Origin: Pleurodeles waltl
Taxonomy: Eukaryota > Chordata > Amphibia > Caudata > Salamandridae
Assembly: GCF_031143425.1 (NCBI RefSeq)
Contig: NW_027150051.1
Location: forward strand, 62,001-126,000
Length of the DNA stretch: 64,000 nucleotides
Direction of reading: 5' to 3'
Position 1 is the first letter of the stretch. Each line of letters starts with the position of its first letter. The translations under genes and the position numbers were made by a program. Shown here one piece after another: positions 44,430-57,218 of this stretch. The notes below the pieces were generated by a model, which was not told where the DNA came from, did not search any database, and saw only the letters and a list, made by a program, of their open reading frames with translations.

Positions 44430-45352
44430 TGCCGCTGCACAGTCATTTGAAACATCTTCTGAAGCGTCTTTCCGAAAAGCAGGGCCATTTGGAGGCTCTC
44501 TCTCTCTAAGCGTGCCATAGCAATTGATGTTTTCTGTCAAGGATTTTTTGTTTGTCTCTAGCAAGGCAAGAGGTAGTCAAAATGCCCTGTGCCAGTGAGC
44601 TGAACTAGGGCACTGATGTGAAAAGCAGACCCTTTCTGGTAGTTGTAACCCGCTGCAAGTCATGGACCCTTGCACCTTAGACTTCCCAACCAGAAGCACT
44701 GAAGGGCCTGCTAGCTCTTGAGCCAGAGGAGCATGCCTCTTGGATTCAAGCACACTTGCTCGATCAGCGCTCGATCAGGCGAGATTTATATTAGTGGCTC
44801 ATAGGCCTGAAACACTCACCTGGGAGACGCAGGGTGGCTGATTTCCCGGAATGGCCCTTGATGGGGAAATCACCTCCTTTCCCCCGCCTCATTTCAGAAT
44901 TGTGTGCTAGTCGCAAGACAGTGTTCAGGGGTTCATGGGTACTGCCTACTCCCAGCTGCCTCTCTGTCTTCTTCATGTAAATTGCAAGTCACGAGGAGGC
45001 ACCATTGCCAATATGCTCCGCCCACCTAACCAAGAAACCTAGTTTGAGCTTGTCTGCCTGTGTTGTTGCAGGGGCAGTGTCTTCTTTGCCCAAAAGGTGG
45101 CAGGAGAGCCTCACTTCAAACGATAGAATCAACTGCTTAAGTAGAAACCAGCATGGTAGTTACTGTCATAAAGTGCAGCTCTAACAGAAGGTGTGCCTGA
45201 GACGTCCCTTCCAGTAATACACAGAATTTTGATTGAGGGCCCAGCCGATGGGTTGGTGGATTTCTCCTCACATGCCACAGCAGCTTCCAAAGATAGTGGT
45301 GTGAGGAGCTGGCTCTGCAAGCAGAGCAAGATTTAAGGGAAGAAAATACACC

Positions 45353-45464
45353 TGTCAGAAGTGGGATTTGAACCCACGCCTCCATGAAGAGACCAGAAGG
45401 CTCAGCTTCACTGAAGATCAAGCTCTCTTGGGTCTGGCGCCTTAGACCACTCGGCCATCCTGAC
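45353..45464 (-). tRNA. tRNA-Leu(CAA), unit 13, U33 changed to C
   Basis: Plus-strand A is G at 45431, so the anticodon loop reads CCCAAG instead of CTCAAG and the near-universal U33 is C. The remainder matches unit 1. U33 makes the anticodon-loop turn, so this copy is probably poorly functional. Confidence 0.85.
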
Positions 45465-45771
45465 AGCCAAAACAGTGTGCAGGTCGGACTCTTCAGTCTG
45501 CACTTGTTGATTTTGCTGCTTGCAATGTTCCTATCAAAGTCACAGCTTTAAAGGCCCCACAATATAACATGGCCAAGAAAAAAAAAAAAAAACAGAACAA
45601 GAAACAATGCACATGCACGACCACCGAGGGATGCAGATAACTTTTTAGCGTCCTGCAATAGTAAAGCACGTTTTACACAGGTCACAAGTTTTTAAAGGTC
45701 ATTTCTGTCTAAGTGTGCATTGAGAGAGCCTGAGGTTTTAGGGAGCAAACACAAAAGCTGCTGCTGCCAAG

Positions 45772-45844
45772 TGTTTCTGCCCGGTCTCGAACCGGGGACC
45801 TTTCGCGTGTGAGGCGAACGTGATAACCACTACACTACAGAAAC
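45772..45844 (-). tRNA. tRNA-Val(CAC), unit 13
   Basis: Same sequence as unit 1. Confidence 0.95.
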
Positions 45845-46232
45845 AAGCTTGCTGGTTTGACTGAAGGAGAACAGTTCCCCTCATATGCTTGCACGATTTC
45901 CTCTATACTTTATCAGCAGTTGCTCGGAATGCGAGGGGTAAGTGTGAAAATTGCAGCGGTGTCAGCCAGCATGCATACACTCAGACGTCCTGAAAAATCC
46001 CACAGCTGCGGGCATAGACAGACAAATATCTGATGCCTAAATGCCAGGAAGGAGAGCCTGTGAAATCATCACACAGGGCGCACTGAGAGCAAGCAGGAAG
46101 GAAGCCAAGGCATTGTAATCCATTTTTCGCCTGAGGCAAAAAATATGTTTTGCGCAACAATGCTTCGAGTGGAATGAGAAATGTTGAGGGGTTGTGTATT
46201 TTGAGCAGGATTTGATTGTTTTCCGCTAAAAT

Positions 46233-46304
46233 GGGCTTGTCCGGGATTTGAACCTGGGACCTCTCGCACCCTAAGCGAGAATCATACCCCTAGACCAACG
46301 AGCC
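46233..46304 (-). tRNA. tRNA-Pro(AGG), unit 13, C5-A68 mismatch
   Basis: Majority form, same as unit 2. Confidence 0.85.
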
Positions 46305-46479
46305 TGGGCACAGAAATGCAACGGCTCCGACCCTGCTCGGAGGGTTGGTGACAGAGAGTGGGAGACTACATCCCAAAGCAAGAAACTGCACATGGTGCTC
46401 TCTTCTGCAGTACGACTAGAGTCATTTGCATGGTCTTCATCGAACATGACATAAAAAGCCTCTATCCTTTAGACATTTT

Positions 46480-47138
46480 GGCCCAGATTTACAAGAAAAT
46501 GACTAAGCGCGACGCTGTGCCAAATTTGCAAGCCCCACGCGCCGTCATTTTCAAAATGCAGGGAAGCGCTGTATTTAGTAGAATACAGCGCACCCCTGTG
46601 CTTCCCCCTGCGCCAGCTCTAAATTAGCTGCTGAGCGCCAACGCAGCCGTTCTTGCACCATGGTACAAGGATGACTGCGTTGAGGGGGAAATTGTTTTTG
46701 TGCAGGAAGGGACACCTTCCTGCCCAAAAAAAAAATCTTCAATGGTGATTTGCTCTTACTTCTATGTGTGCTGCAGAATGCATCACACATAGAAAGAGCA
46801 AAAACAAGGAGAAATGAAAACATTTCTCCTCAGTGCGCCACTCTAACGACACCCCTGGGATGGCGTTGGATTTTGGTGCTGACGCAGATTTACGCCAACT
46901 CCTAAATCTGGAGCAGTATCAAAATGCTATGGTGTTGCTGTGGCACACTCCCAACAACACCCATTGCACGCCCCTTCCAGGGAACGCGCTGCGTGCTAAG
47001 GGGCCGTATTTACAAGGTGGTGTTAAGCCACAAAAAGTGGCTGAACGCCATCTTGTAAATACCGCGCAGTGCATAGTGCCACCGGGGCGTCACTAAAAGT
47101 GATGCTCCGGTGGCGATAGGGCCTCGTAAGTCTGGCAC
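46480..47138. mobile_element. Hairpin-chain element, unit 14
   Basis: Complete, with the same T-A form as unit 13. Confidence 0.5.
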
Positions 47139-47408
47139 TTTATTTGCTCAAGGTGTGTGTTCTTGGTGAGGGCAGGAAAGCTATTTTCGCTCTCGTACCT
47201 TCCTTCCTTGGCTGGCTTGAATGCTGTAGGCTCAGGCTTCATTGCAAAGGTCAAACAGTGAGCAACTGACTGCCGTAAGCTGGCGCAACTCCTCTTGGTG
47301 AGCTGTGACAGATGCCCCAGGAGCGTAGTACCTCACGATGGTGAGGGATAGACACAGTCTCTTTTATCTCAGCTTGCCTGTCAGGTGAGGCAGGAAATGC
47401 AAATACTG

Positions 47409-47483
47409 TGAAAAAGCCCAGCGTCTCGAACCAGGGACCTTTCGCATGTGAGGTGCGCATGATAACCACTACACTAGACAAAC
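47409..47483 (-). pseudogene. Decayed tRNA-Val, unit 14
   Basis: T-arm form CAGCGTCTCG. Confidence 0.88.
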
Positions 47484-47930
47484 AGACACACTTGCCAGCT
47501 TGCTTCATGTGGCTATGCATTGTACTGGAACCACCACACTATGGAAACAGACACACCTGCTTGCTTTATGTGGCTATGCATTGGACTGGGATGCAAGGAT
47601 GAGGGCCAATGTTCATGACGCTCAAAGCTGAGCCTTCCGGAACACGATCTCTTCCCTTGGAAGAAAGGAACTGGGATCACTTTCATTCCAAGAGGTGATT
47701 TCAGAACTGGACCCGAAATTACCATGGAGAAGCACTGTGCATTTAATGTTCCTACGAGCACTGCTGCTCCAGCACAGAAAAGCAGTTGCAAAGAAATCTC
47801 GCATACCTTCATGATGCTGAACCGTCTCGACGCCAGTATAAAGCATGTATTGCATTGCAACATGACATCTTACAAGAGTGAAAAGCAGAAATACTCCTGT
47901 TTAAAACACAGACTGAACCTATAAAGGTAG

Positions 47931-48002
47931 GGGTTTGTCTGGGATTTGAACCGAGGTCCTCTCACACCCGAAGCGAGAATCATACCCCTATACCAACTAG
48001 AC
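47931..48002 (-). pseudogene. Decayed tRNA-Pro(CGG), unit 14
   Basis: The body is as unit 1, with the 5' flank variant of unit 8. Confidence 0.8.
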
Positions 48003-48925
48003 TGCCGCTGCACAGTCATTTGAAACATCTTCTGAAGCGTCTTTCCGAAAAGCAGGGCCATTTGGAGGCTCTCTCTCTCTAAGCGTGCCATAGCAATTGA
48101 TGTTTTCTGTCAAGGATTTTTTGTTTGTCTCTAGCAAGGCAAGAGGTAGTCAAAATGCCCTGTGCCAGTGAGCTGAACTAGGGCACTGATGTGAAAAGCA
48201 GACCCTTTCTGGTAGTTGTAACCCGCTGCAAGTCATGGACCCTTGCACCTTAGACTTCCCAACCAGAAGCACTGAAGGGCCTGCTAGCTCTTGAGCCAGA
48301 GGAGCATGCCTCTTGGATTCAAGCACACTTGCTCGATCAGCGCTCGATCAGGCGAGATTTATATTAGTGGCTCATAGGCCTGAAACACTCACCTGGGAGA
48401 CGCAGGGTGGCTGATTTCCCGGAATGGCCCTTGATGGGGAAATCACCTCCTTTCCCCCGCCTCATTTCAGAATTGTGTGCTAGTCGCAAGACAGTGTTCA
48501 GGGGTTCATGGGTACTGCCTACTCCCAGCTGCCTCTCTGTCTTCTTCATGTAAATTGCAAGTCACGAGGAGGCACCATTGCCAATATGCTCCGCCCACCT
48601 AACCAAGAAACCTAGTTTGAGCTTGTCTGCCTGTGTTGTTGCAGGGGCAGTGTCTTCTTTGCCCAAAAGGTGGCAGGAGAGCCTCACTTCAAACGATAGA
48701 ATCAACTGCTTAAGTAGAAACCAGCATGGTAGTTACTGTCATAAAGTGCAGCTCTAACAGAAGGTGTGCCTGAGACGTCCCTTCCAGTAATACACAGAAT
48801 TTTGATTGAGGGCCCAGCCGATGGGTTGGTGGATTTCTCCTCACATGCCACAGCAGCTTCCAAAGATAGTGGTGTGAGGAGCTGGCTCTGCAAGCAGAGC
48901 AAGATTTAAGGGAAGAAAATACACC

Positions 48926-49037
48926 TGTCAGAAGTGGGATTTGAACCCACGCCTCCATGAAGAGACCAGAAGGCTCAGCTTCACTGAAGATCAAGCTCTC
49001 TTGGGTCTGGCGCCTTAGACCACTCGGCCATCCTGAC
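48926..49037 (-). tRNA. tRNA-Leu(CAA), unit 14, U33 changed to C
   Basis: The same U33-to-C change as in unit 13, at 49004, spread by unit duplication. Confidence 0.85.
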
Positions 49038-49344
49038 AGCCAAAACAGTGTGCAGGTCGGACTCTTCAGTCTGCACTTGTTGATTTTGCTGCTTGCAATG
49101 TTCCTATCAAAGTCACAGCTTTAAAGGCCCCACAATATAACATGGCCAAGAAAAAAAAAAAAAAACAGAACAAGAAACAATGCACATGCACGACCACCGA
49201 GGGATGCAGATAACTTTTTAGCGTCCTGCAATAGTAAAGCACGTTTTACACAGGTCACAAGTTTTTAAAGGTCATTTCTGTCTAAGTGTGCATTGAGAGA
49301 GCCTGAGGTTTTAGGGAGCAAACACAAAAGCTGCTGCTGCCAAG

Positions 49345-49417
49345 TGTTTCTGCCCGGTCTCGAACCGGGGACCTTTCGCGTGTGAGGCGAACGTGATAAC
49401 CACTACACTACAGAAAC
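49345..49417 (-). tRNA. tRNA-Val(CAC), unit 14
   Basis: Same sequence as unit 1. Confidence 0.95.
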
Positions 49418-49805
49418 AAGCTTGCTGGTTTGACTGAAGGAGAACAGTTCCCCTCATATGCTTGCACGATTTCCTCTATACTTTATCAGCAGTTGCTCGG
49501 AATGCGAGGGGTAAGTGTGAAAATTGCAGCGGTGTCAGCCAGCATGCATACACTCAGACGTCCTGAAAAATCCCACAGCTGCGGGCATAGACAGACAAAT
49601 ATCTGATGCCTAAATGCCAGGAAGGAGAGCCTGTGAAATCATCACACAGGGCGCACTGAGAGCAAGCAGGAAGGAAGCCAAGGCATTGTAATCCATTTTT
49701 CGCCTGAGGCAAAAAATATGTTTTGCGCAACAATGCTTCGAGTGGAATGAGAAATGTTGAGGGGTTGTGTATTTTGAGCAGGATTTGATTGTTTTCCGCT
49801 AAAAT

Positions 49806-49877
49806 GGGCTTGTCCGGGATTTGAACCTGGGACCTCTCGCACCCTAAGCGAGAATCATACCCCTAGACCAACGAGCC
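49806..49877 (-). tRNA. tRNA-Pro(AGG), unit 14, C5-A68 mismatch
   Basis: Majority form, same as unit 2. Confidence 0.85.
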
Positions 49878-50052
49878 TGGGCACAGAAATGCAACGGCTC
49901 CGACCCTGCTCGGAGGGTTGGTGACAGAGAGTGGGAGACTACATCCCAAAGCAAGAAACTGCACATGGTGCTCTCTTCTGCAGTACGACTAGAGTCATTT
50001 GCATGGTCTTCATCGAACATGACATAAAAAGCCTCTATCCTTTAGACATTTT

Positions 50053-50711
50053 GGCCCAGATTTACAAGAAAATGACTAAGCGCGACGCTGTGCCAAATTT
50101 GCAAGCCCCACGCGCCGTCATTTTCAAAATGCAGGGAAGCGCCGTATTTAGTAGAATACAGCGCACCCCTGTGCTTCCCCCTGCGCCAGCTCTAAATTAG
50201 CTGCTGAGCGCCAACGCAGCCGTTCTTGCACCATGGTACAAGGATGACTGCGTTGAGGGGGAAATTGTTTTTGTGCAGGAAGGGACACCTTCCTGCCCAA
50301 AAAAAAAATCTTCAATGGTGATTTGCTCTTACTTCTATGTGTGCTGCAGAATGCATCACACATAGAAAGAGCAAAAACAAGGAGAAATGAAAACATTTCT
50401 CCTCAGTGCGCCACTCTAACGACACCCCTGGGATGGCGTTGGATTTTGGTGCTGACGCAGATTTACGCCAACTCCTAAATCTGGAGCAGCATCAAAATGC
50501 TATGGTGTTGCTGTGGCACACTCCCAACAACACCCATTGCACGCCCCTTCCAGGGAACGCGCTGCGTGCTAAGGGGCCGTATTTACAAGGTGGTGTTAAG
50601 CCACAAAAAGTGGCTGAACGCCATCTTGTAAATACCGCGCAGTGCATAGTGCCACGGGGGCGTCACTAAAAGTGATGCTCCGGTGGCGATAGGACCTTGT
50701 AAGTCTGGCAC
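50053..50711. mobile_element. Hairpin-chain element, unit 15
   Basis: Complete, class D form. Confidence 0.5.
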
Positions 50712-50981
50712 TTTATTTGCTCAAGGTGTGTGTTCTTGGTGAGGGCAGGAAAGCTATTTTCGCTCTCGTACCTTCCTTCCTTGGCTGGCTTGAATGCTGT
50801 AGGCTCAGGCTTCATTGCAAAGGTCAAACAGTGAGCAACTGACTGCCGTAAGCTGGCGCAACTCCTCTTGGTGAGCTGTGACAGATGCCCCAGGAGCGTA
50901 GTACCTCACGATGGTGAGGGATAGACACAGTCTCTTTTATCTCAGCTTGCCTGTCAGGTGAGGCAGGAAATGCAAATACTG

Positions 50982-51056
50982 TGAAAAAGCCCAGCGTCTC
51001 GAACCAGGGACCTTTCGCATGTGAGGTGCGCATGATAACCACTACACTAGACAAAC
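50982..51056 (-). pseudogene. Decayed tRNA-Val, unit 15
   Basis: T-arm form CAGCGTCTCG. Confidence 0.88.
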
Positions 51057-51503
51057 AGACACACTTGCCGGCTTGCTTCATGTGGCTATGCATTGTACTG
51101 GAACCACCACACTATGGAAACAGACACACCTGCTTGCTTTATGTGGCTATGCATTGGACTGGGATGCAAGGATGAGGGCCAATGTTCATGACGCTCAAAG
51201 CTGAGCCTTCCGGAACACGATCTCTTCCCTTGGAAGAAAGGAACTGGGATCACTTTCATTCCAAGAGGTGATTTCAGAACTGGACCCGAAATTACCATGG
51301 AGAAGCACTGTGCATTTAATGTTCCTACGAGCACTGCTGCTCCAGCACAGAAAAGCAGTTGCAAAGAAATCTCGCATACCTTCATGATGCTGAACCGTCT
51401 CGACGCCAGTATAAAGCATGTATTGCATTGCAACATGACATCTTACAAGAGTGAAAAGCAGAAATACTCCTGTTTAAAACACAGACTGAACCTATAAAGG
51501 TAG

Positions 51504-51575
51504 GGGTTTGTCTGGGATTTGAACCGAGGTCCTCTCACACCCGAAGCGAGAATCATACCCCTATACCAACTAGAC
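51504..51575 (-). pseudogene. Decayed tRNA-Pro(CGG), unit 15
   Basis: Same sequence as unit 1. Confidence 0.8.
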
Positions 51576-52508
51576 TGCCGCTGCATAGTCATTTGAAACA
51601 TCTTCTGAAGCGTCTTTCCGAAAAGCAGGGCCATTTGGAGGCTCTCTCTCTCTAAGCGTGCCATAGCAATTGATGTTTTCTGTCAAGGATTTTTTGTTTG
51701 TCTCTAGCAAGGCAAGAGGTAGTCAAAATGCCCTGTGCCAGTGAGCTGAACTAGGGCACTGATGTGAAAAGCAGACCCTTTCTGGTAGTTGTAACCCGCT
51801 GCAAGTCATGGACCCTTGCACCTTAGACTTCCCAACCAGAAGCACTGAAGGGCCTGCTAGCTCTTGAGCCAGAGGAGCATGCCTCTTGGATTCAAGCACA
51901 CTTGCTTGATCAGCGCTCAATCAGGCTCGATCAGGCGAGATTTATATTAGTGGCTCATAGGCCTGAAACACTCACCTGGGAGACGCAGGGTGGCTGATTT
52001 CCCGGAATGGCCCTTGATGGGGAAATCACCTCCTTTCCCCCGCCTCATTTCAGAATTGTGTGCTAGTCGCAAGACAGTGTTCAGGGGTTCATGGGTACTG
52101 CCTACTCCCAGCTGCCTCTCTGTCTTCTTCATGTAAATTGCAAGTCACGAGGAGGCACCATTGCCAATATGCTCCGTCCACCTAACCAAGAAACCTAGTT
52201 TGAGCTTGTCTGCCTGTGTTGTTGCAGGGGCAGTGTCTTCTTTGCCCAAAAGGTGGCAGGAGAGCCTCACTTCAAACAATAGAATCAACTGCTTAAGTAG
52301 AAACCAGCATGGTAGTTACTGTCATAAAGTGCAGCTCTAACAGAAGGTGTGCCTGAGACGCCCCTTCCAGTAATACACAGAATTTTGATTGAGGGCCCAG
52401 CCGATGGGTTGGTGGATTTCTCCTCACATGCCACAGCAGCTTCCAAAGATAGTGGTGTGAGGAGCTGGCTCTGCAAGCAGAACAAGATTTAAGGGAAGAA
52501 AATACACC

Positions 52509-52620
52509 TGTCAGAAGTGGGATTTGAACCCACGCCTCCATGAAGAGACCAGAAGGCTCAGCTTCACTGAAGATCAAGCTCTCTTGAGTCTGGCGCCTTA
52601 GACCACTCAGCCATCCTGAC
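52509..52620 (-). tRNA. tRNA-Leu(CAA), unit 15
   Basis: One private D-arm change: GGCCGAGTGG becomes GGCTGAGTGG, a form that still fits the A-box consensus. Otherwise as unit 1. Confidence 0.93.
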
Positions 52621-52927
52621 AGCCAAAACAGTGTGCAGGTCGGATTCTTCAGTCTGCACTTGTTGATTTTGCCGCTTGCAATGTTCCTATCAAAGTCACA
52701 GCTTTAAAGGCCCCACAATATAACATGGCCAAGAAAAAAAAAAAAAAACAGAACAAGAAACAATGCACATGCACGACCACCGAGGGATGCAGATAACTTT
52801 TTAGCGTCCTGCAATAGTAAAGCACGTTTTACACAGGTCACAAGTTTTTAAAGGTCATTTCTGTCTAAGTGTGCATTGAGAGAGCCTGAGGTTTTAGGGA
52901 GCAAACACAAAAGCTGCTGCTGCCAAG

Positions 52928-53000
52928 TGTTTCTGCCCGGTCTCGAACCGGGGACCTTTCGCGTGTGAGGCGAACGTGATAACCACTACACTACAGAAAC
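52928..53000 (-). tRNA. tRNA-Val(CAC), unit 15
   Basis: Same sequence as unit 1. Confidence 0.95.
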
Positions 53001-53388
53001 AAGCTTGCTGGTTTGACTGAAGGAGCACAGTTCCCCTCATACGTTTGCACGATTTCCTCTATACTTTATCAGCAGTTGCTTGGAATGCGAGGGGTAAGTG
53101 TGAACATTGCAGCGGTGTCAGCCAGCATGCATACACTCAGACGTCCTGAAAAATCCCACAGCTGCGGGCAGAGACAGACAAATATCTGATGCCTAAATGC
53201 CAGGAAGGAGAGCCTGTGAAATCATCACACAGGGCGCACTGAGAGCAAGCAGGAAGGAAGCCAAGGCATTGTAATCCATTTTTCGCCTGAGGCAAAAAAT
53301 ATGTTTTGCGCAACAATGCTTCGAGTGGAATGAGAAATGTTGAGGGGTTGTGTATTTTGAGCAGGATTTGATTGTTTTCCGCTAAAAT

Positions 53389-53460
53389 GGGCTTGTCCGG
53401 GATTTGAACCTGGGACCTCTCGCACCCTAAGCGAGAATCATACCCCTAGACCAACGAGCC
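53389..53460 (-). tRNA. tRNA-Pro(AGG), unit 15, C5-A68 mismatch
   Basis: Majority form, same as unit 2. Confidence 0.85.
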
Positions 53461-53635
53461 TGGGCACAGAAATGCAACGGCTCCGACCCTGCTCGGAGGG
53501 TTGGTGACAGAGAGTGGGAGACTACATCCCAAAGCAAGAAACTGCACATGGTGCTCTCTTCTGCAGTACGACTAGAGTCATTTGCATGGTCTTCATCGAA
53601 CATGACATAAAAAGCCTCTATCCTTTAGACATTTT

Positions 53636-54294
53636 GGCCCAGATTTACAAGAAAATGACTAAGCGCGACGCTGTGCCAAATTTGCAAGCCCCACGCGCCG
53701 TCATTTTCAAAATGCAGGGAAGCGCCGTATTTAGTAGAATACAGCGCACCCCTGTGCTTCCCCCTGCGCCAGCTCTAAATTAGCTGCTGAGCGCCAACGC
53801 AGCCGTTCTTGCACCATGGTACAAGGATGACTGCGTTGAGGGGGAAATTGTTTTTGTGCAGGAAGGGACACCTTCCTGCCCAAAAAAAAAATCTTCAATG
53901 GTGATTTGCTCTTACTTCTATGTGTGCTGCAGAATGCATCACACATAGAAAGAGCAAAAACAAGGAGAAATGAAAACATTTCTCCTCAGTGCGCCACTCT
54001 AACGACACCCCTGGGATGGCGTTGGATTTTGGTGCTGACGCAGATTTACGCCAACTCCTAAATCTGGAGCAGCATCAAAATGCTATGGTGTTGCTGTGGC
54101 ACACTCCCAACAACACCCATTGCACGCCCCTTCCAGGGAACGCGCTGCGTGCTAAGGGGCCGTATTTACAAGGTGGTGTTAAGCCACAAAAAGTGGCTGA
54201 ACGCCATCTTGTAAATACCGCGCAGTGCATAGTGCCACCGGGGCGTCACTAAAAGTGATGCTCCGGTGGCGATAGGGCCTTGTAAGTCTGGCAC
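53636..54294. mobile_element. Hairpin-chain element, unit 16
   Basis: Complete, class A form. Confidence 0.5.
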
Positions 54295-54564
54295 TTTATT
54301 TGCTCAAGGTGTGTGTTCTTGGTGAGGGCAGGAAAGCTATTTTCGCTCTCGTACCTTCCTTCCTTGGCTGGCTTGAATGCTGTAGGCTCAGGCTTCATTG
54401 CAAAGGTCAAACAGTGAGCAACTGACTGCCGTAAGCTGGCGCAACTCCTCTTGGTGAGCTGTGACAGATGCCCCAGGAGCGTAGTACCTCACGATGGTGA
54501 GGGATAGACACAGTCTCTTTTATCTCAGCTTGCCTGTCAGGTGAGGCAGGAAATGCAAATACTG

Positions 54565-54639
54565 TGAAAAAGCCCAGCGACTCGAACCAGGGACCTTTCG
54601 CATGTGAGGTGCGCATGATAACCACTACACTAGACAAAC
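54565..54639 (-). pseudogene. Decayed tRNA-Val, unit 16
   Basis: T-arm form CAGCGACTCG, class A. Confidence 0.88.
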
Positions 54640-55086
54640 AGACACACTTGCCGGCTTGCTTCATGTGGCTATGCATTGTACTGGAACCACCACACTATGG
54701 AAACAGACACACCTGCTTGCTTTATGTGGCTATGCATTGGACTGGGATGCAAGGATGAGGGCCAATGTTCATGACGCTCAAAGCTGAGCCTTCCGGAACA
54801 CAATCTCTTCCCTTGGAAGAAAGGAACTGGGATCACTTTCTTTCCAAGAGGTGATTTCAGAACTGGACCCGAAATTACCATGGAGAAGCACTGTGCATTT
54901 AATGTTCCTACGAGCACTGCTGCTCCAGCACAGAAAAGCAGTTGCAAAGAAATCTCGCATACCTTCATGATGCTGAACCGTCTCGACGCCAGTATAAAGC
55001 ATGTATTGCATTGCAACATGACATCTTACAAGAGTGAAAAGCAGAAATACTCCTGTTTAAAACACAGACTGAACCTATAAAGGTAG

Positions 55087-55158
55087 GGGTTTGTCTGGGA
55101 TTTGAACCGAGGTCCTCTCACACCCGAAGCGAGAATCATACCCCTATACCAACTAGAC
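55087..55158 (-). pseudogene. Decayed tRNA-Pro(CGG), unit 16
   Basis: Same sequence as unit 1. Confidence 0.8.
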
Positions 55159-56091
55159 TGCCGCTGCATAGTCATTTGAAACATCTTCTGAAGCGTCTTT
55201 CCGAAAAGCAGGGCCATTTGGAGGCTCTCTCTCTCTAAGCGTGCCATAGCAATTGATGTTTTCTGTCAAAGATTTTTTGTTTGTCTCTAGCAAGGCAAGA
55301 GGTAGTCAAAATGCCCTGTGCCAGTGAGCTGAACTAGGGCACTGATGTGAAAAGCAGACCCTTTCTGGTAGTTGTAACCCGCTGCAAGTCATGGACCCTT
55401 GCACCTTAGACTTCCCAACCAGAAGCACTGAAGGACCTGCTAGCTCTTGAGCCAGAGGAGCATGCCTCTTGGATTCAAGCACACTTGCTTGATCAGCGCT
55501 CAATCAGGCTCGATCAGGTGAGATTTATATTGGTGGCTCATAGGCCTGAAACACTCACCTGGGAGACGCAGGGTGGCTGATTTCCCGGAATGGCCCTTGA
55601 TGGGGAAATCACCTCCTTTCCCCCGCCTCATTTCAGAATTGTGTGCTAGTCGCAAGACAGTGTTCAGGGGTTCATGGGTACTGCCTACTCCCAGCTGCCT
55701 CTCTGTCTTCTTCATGTAAATTGCAAGTCACGAGGAGGCACCATTGCCAATATGCTCCGCCCACCTAACCAAAAAACCTAGTTTGAGCTTGTCTGCCTGT
55801 GTTGTTGCAGGGGCAGTGTCTTCTTTGCCCAAAAGGTGGCAGGAGAGCCTCACTTCAAACAATAGAATCAACTGCTTAAGTAGAAACCAGCATGGTAGTT
55901 ACTGTCATAAAGTGCAGCTCTAACAGAAGGTGTGCCTGAGACGCCCCTTCCAGTAATACACAGAATTTTGATTGAGGGCCCAGCCGATGGGTTGGTGGAT
56001 TTCTCCTCACATGCCACAGCAGCTTCCAAAGATAGTGGTGTGAGGAGCTGGCTCTGCAAGCAGAGCAAGATTTAAGGGAAGAAAATACACC

Positions 56092-56203
56092 TGTCAGAAG
56101 TGGGATTTGAACCCACGCCTCCATGAAGAGACCAGAAGGCTCAGCTTCACTGAAGATCAAGCTCTCTTGAGTCTGGCGCCTTAGACCACTCGGCCATCCT
56201 GAC
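56092..56203 (-). tRNA. tRNA-Leu(CAA), unit 16
   Basis: Same sequence as unit 1, intron included. Confidence 0.95.
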
Positions 56204-56510
56204 AGCCAAAACAGTGTGCAGGTCGGACTCTTCAGTCTGCACTTGTTGATTTTGCCGCTTGCAATGTTCCTATCAAAGTCACAGCTTTAAAGGCCCCACA
56301 ATATAACATGGCCAAGAAAAAAAAAAAAAAACAGAACAAGAAACAATGCACATGCACGACCACCGAGGGATGCAGATAACTTTTTAGCGTCCTGCAATAG
56401 TAAAGCACGTTTTACACAGGTCACAAGTTTTTAAAGGTCATTTCTGTCTAAGTGTGCATTGAGAGAGCCTGAGGTTTTAGGGAGCAAACACAAAAGCTGC
56501 TGCTGCCAAG

Positions 56511-56583
56511 TGTTTCTGCCCGGTCTCGAACCGGGGACCTTTCGCGTGTGAGGCGAACGTGATAACCACTACACTACAGAAAC
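56511..56583 (-). tRNA. tRNA-Val(CAC), unit 16
   Basis: Same sequence as unit 1. It lacks the anticodon-stem change of class A units 2 and 6. Confidence 0.95.
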
Positions 56584-56971
56584 AAGCTTGCTGGTTTGAC
56601 TGAAGGAGCACAGTTCCCCTCATATGTTTGCACGATTTCCTCTATACTTTATCAGCAGTTGCTTGGAATGCGAGGGGTAAGTGTGAAAATTGCAGCGGTG
56701 TCAGCCAGCATGCATACACTCAGACGTCCTGAAAAATCCCACAGCTGCGGGCAGAGACAGACAAATATCTGATGCCTAAATGCCAGGAAGGAGAGCCTGT
56801 GAAATCATCACACAGGGCGCACTGAGAGCAAGCAGGAAGGAAGCCAAGGCATTGTAATCCATTTTTCGCCTGAGGCAAAAAATATGTTTTGCGCAACAAT
56901 GCTTCGAGTGGAATGAGAAATGTTGAGGGGTTGTGTATTTTCAGCAGGATTTGATTGTTTTCCGCTAAAAT

Positions 56972-57043
56972 CGGCTTGTCCGGGATTTGAACCTGGGACC
57001 TCTCGCACCCTAAGCGAGAATCATACCCCTAGACCAACGAGCC
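56972..57043 (-). tRNA. tRNA-Pro(AGG), unit 16, discriminator changed
   Basis: The discriminator base is G instead of C (plus-strand C at 56972), in addition to the C5-A68 mismatch. Changes in the discriminator can affect charging. Confidence 0.8.
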
Positions 57044-57218
57044 TGTGCACAGAAATGCAATGGCTCCGACCCTGCTCGGAGGGTTGGTGACAGAGAGTGG
57101 GAGACTACATCCCAAAGCAAGAAACTGCACATGGTGCTCTCTTCTGCAGTACGACTAGAGTCATTTGCATGGTCTTCATCGAACATGACATAAAAAGCCT
57201 CTATCCTTTAGACATTTT

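Larger units (their letters stand above)
42926..46498. repeat. tDNA repeat unit 13 (class C, 3573 bp)
   Basis: Shares private changes with unit 14: GCGCTGTATT in the hairpin element, TTTTGCTGC near 45512, and the altered tRNA-Leu anticodon loop. Confidence 0.95.
46499..50071. repeat. tDNA repeat unit 14 (class C, 3573 bp)
   Basis: Adjacent near-twin of unit 13: every marker I compared is the same, which points to a recent single-unit duplication. Confidence 0.95.
50072..53654. repeat. tDNA repeat unit 15 (class D, 3583 bp)
   Basis: Shares AGCAGAACAAG with unit 9. Private changes include one in the tRNA-Leu D arm. Confidence 0.95.
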
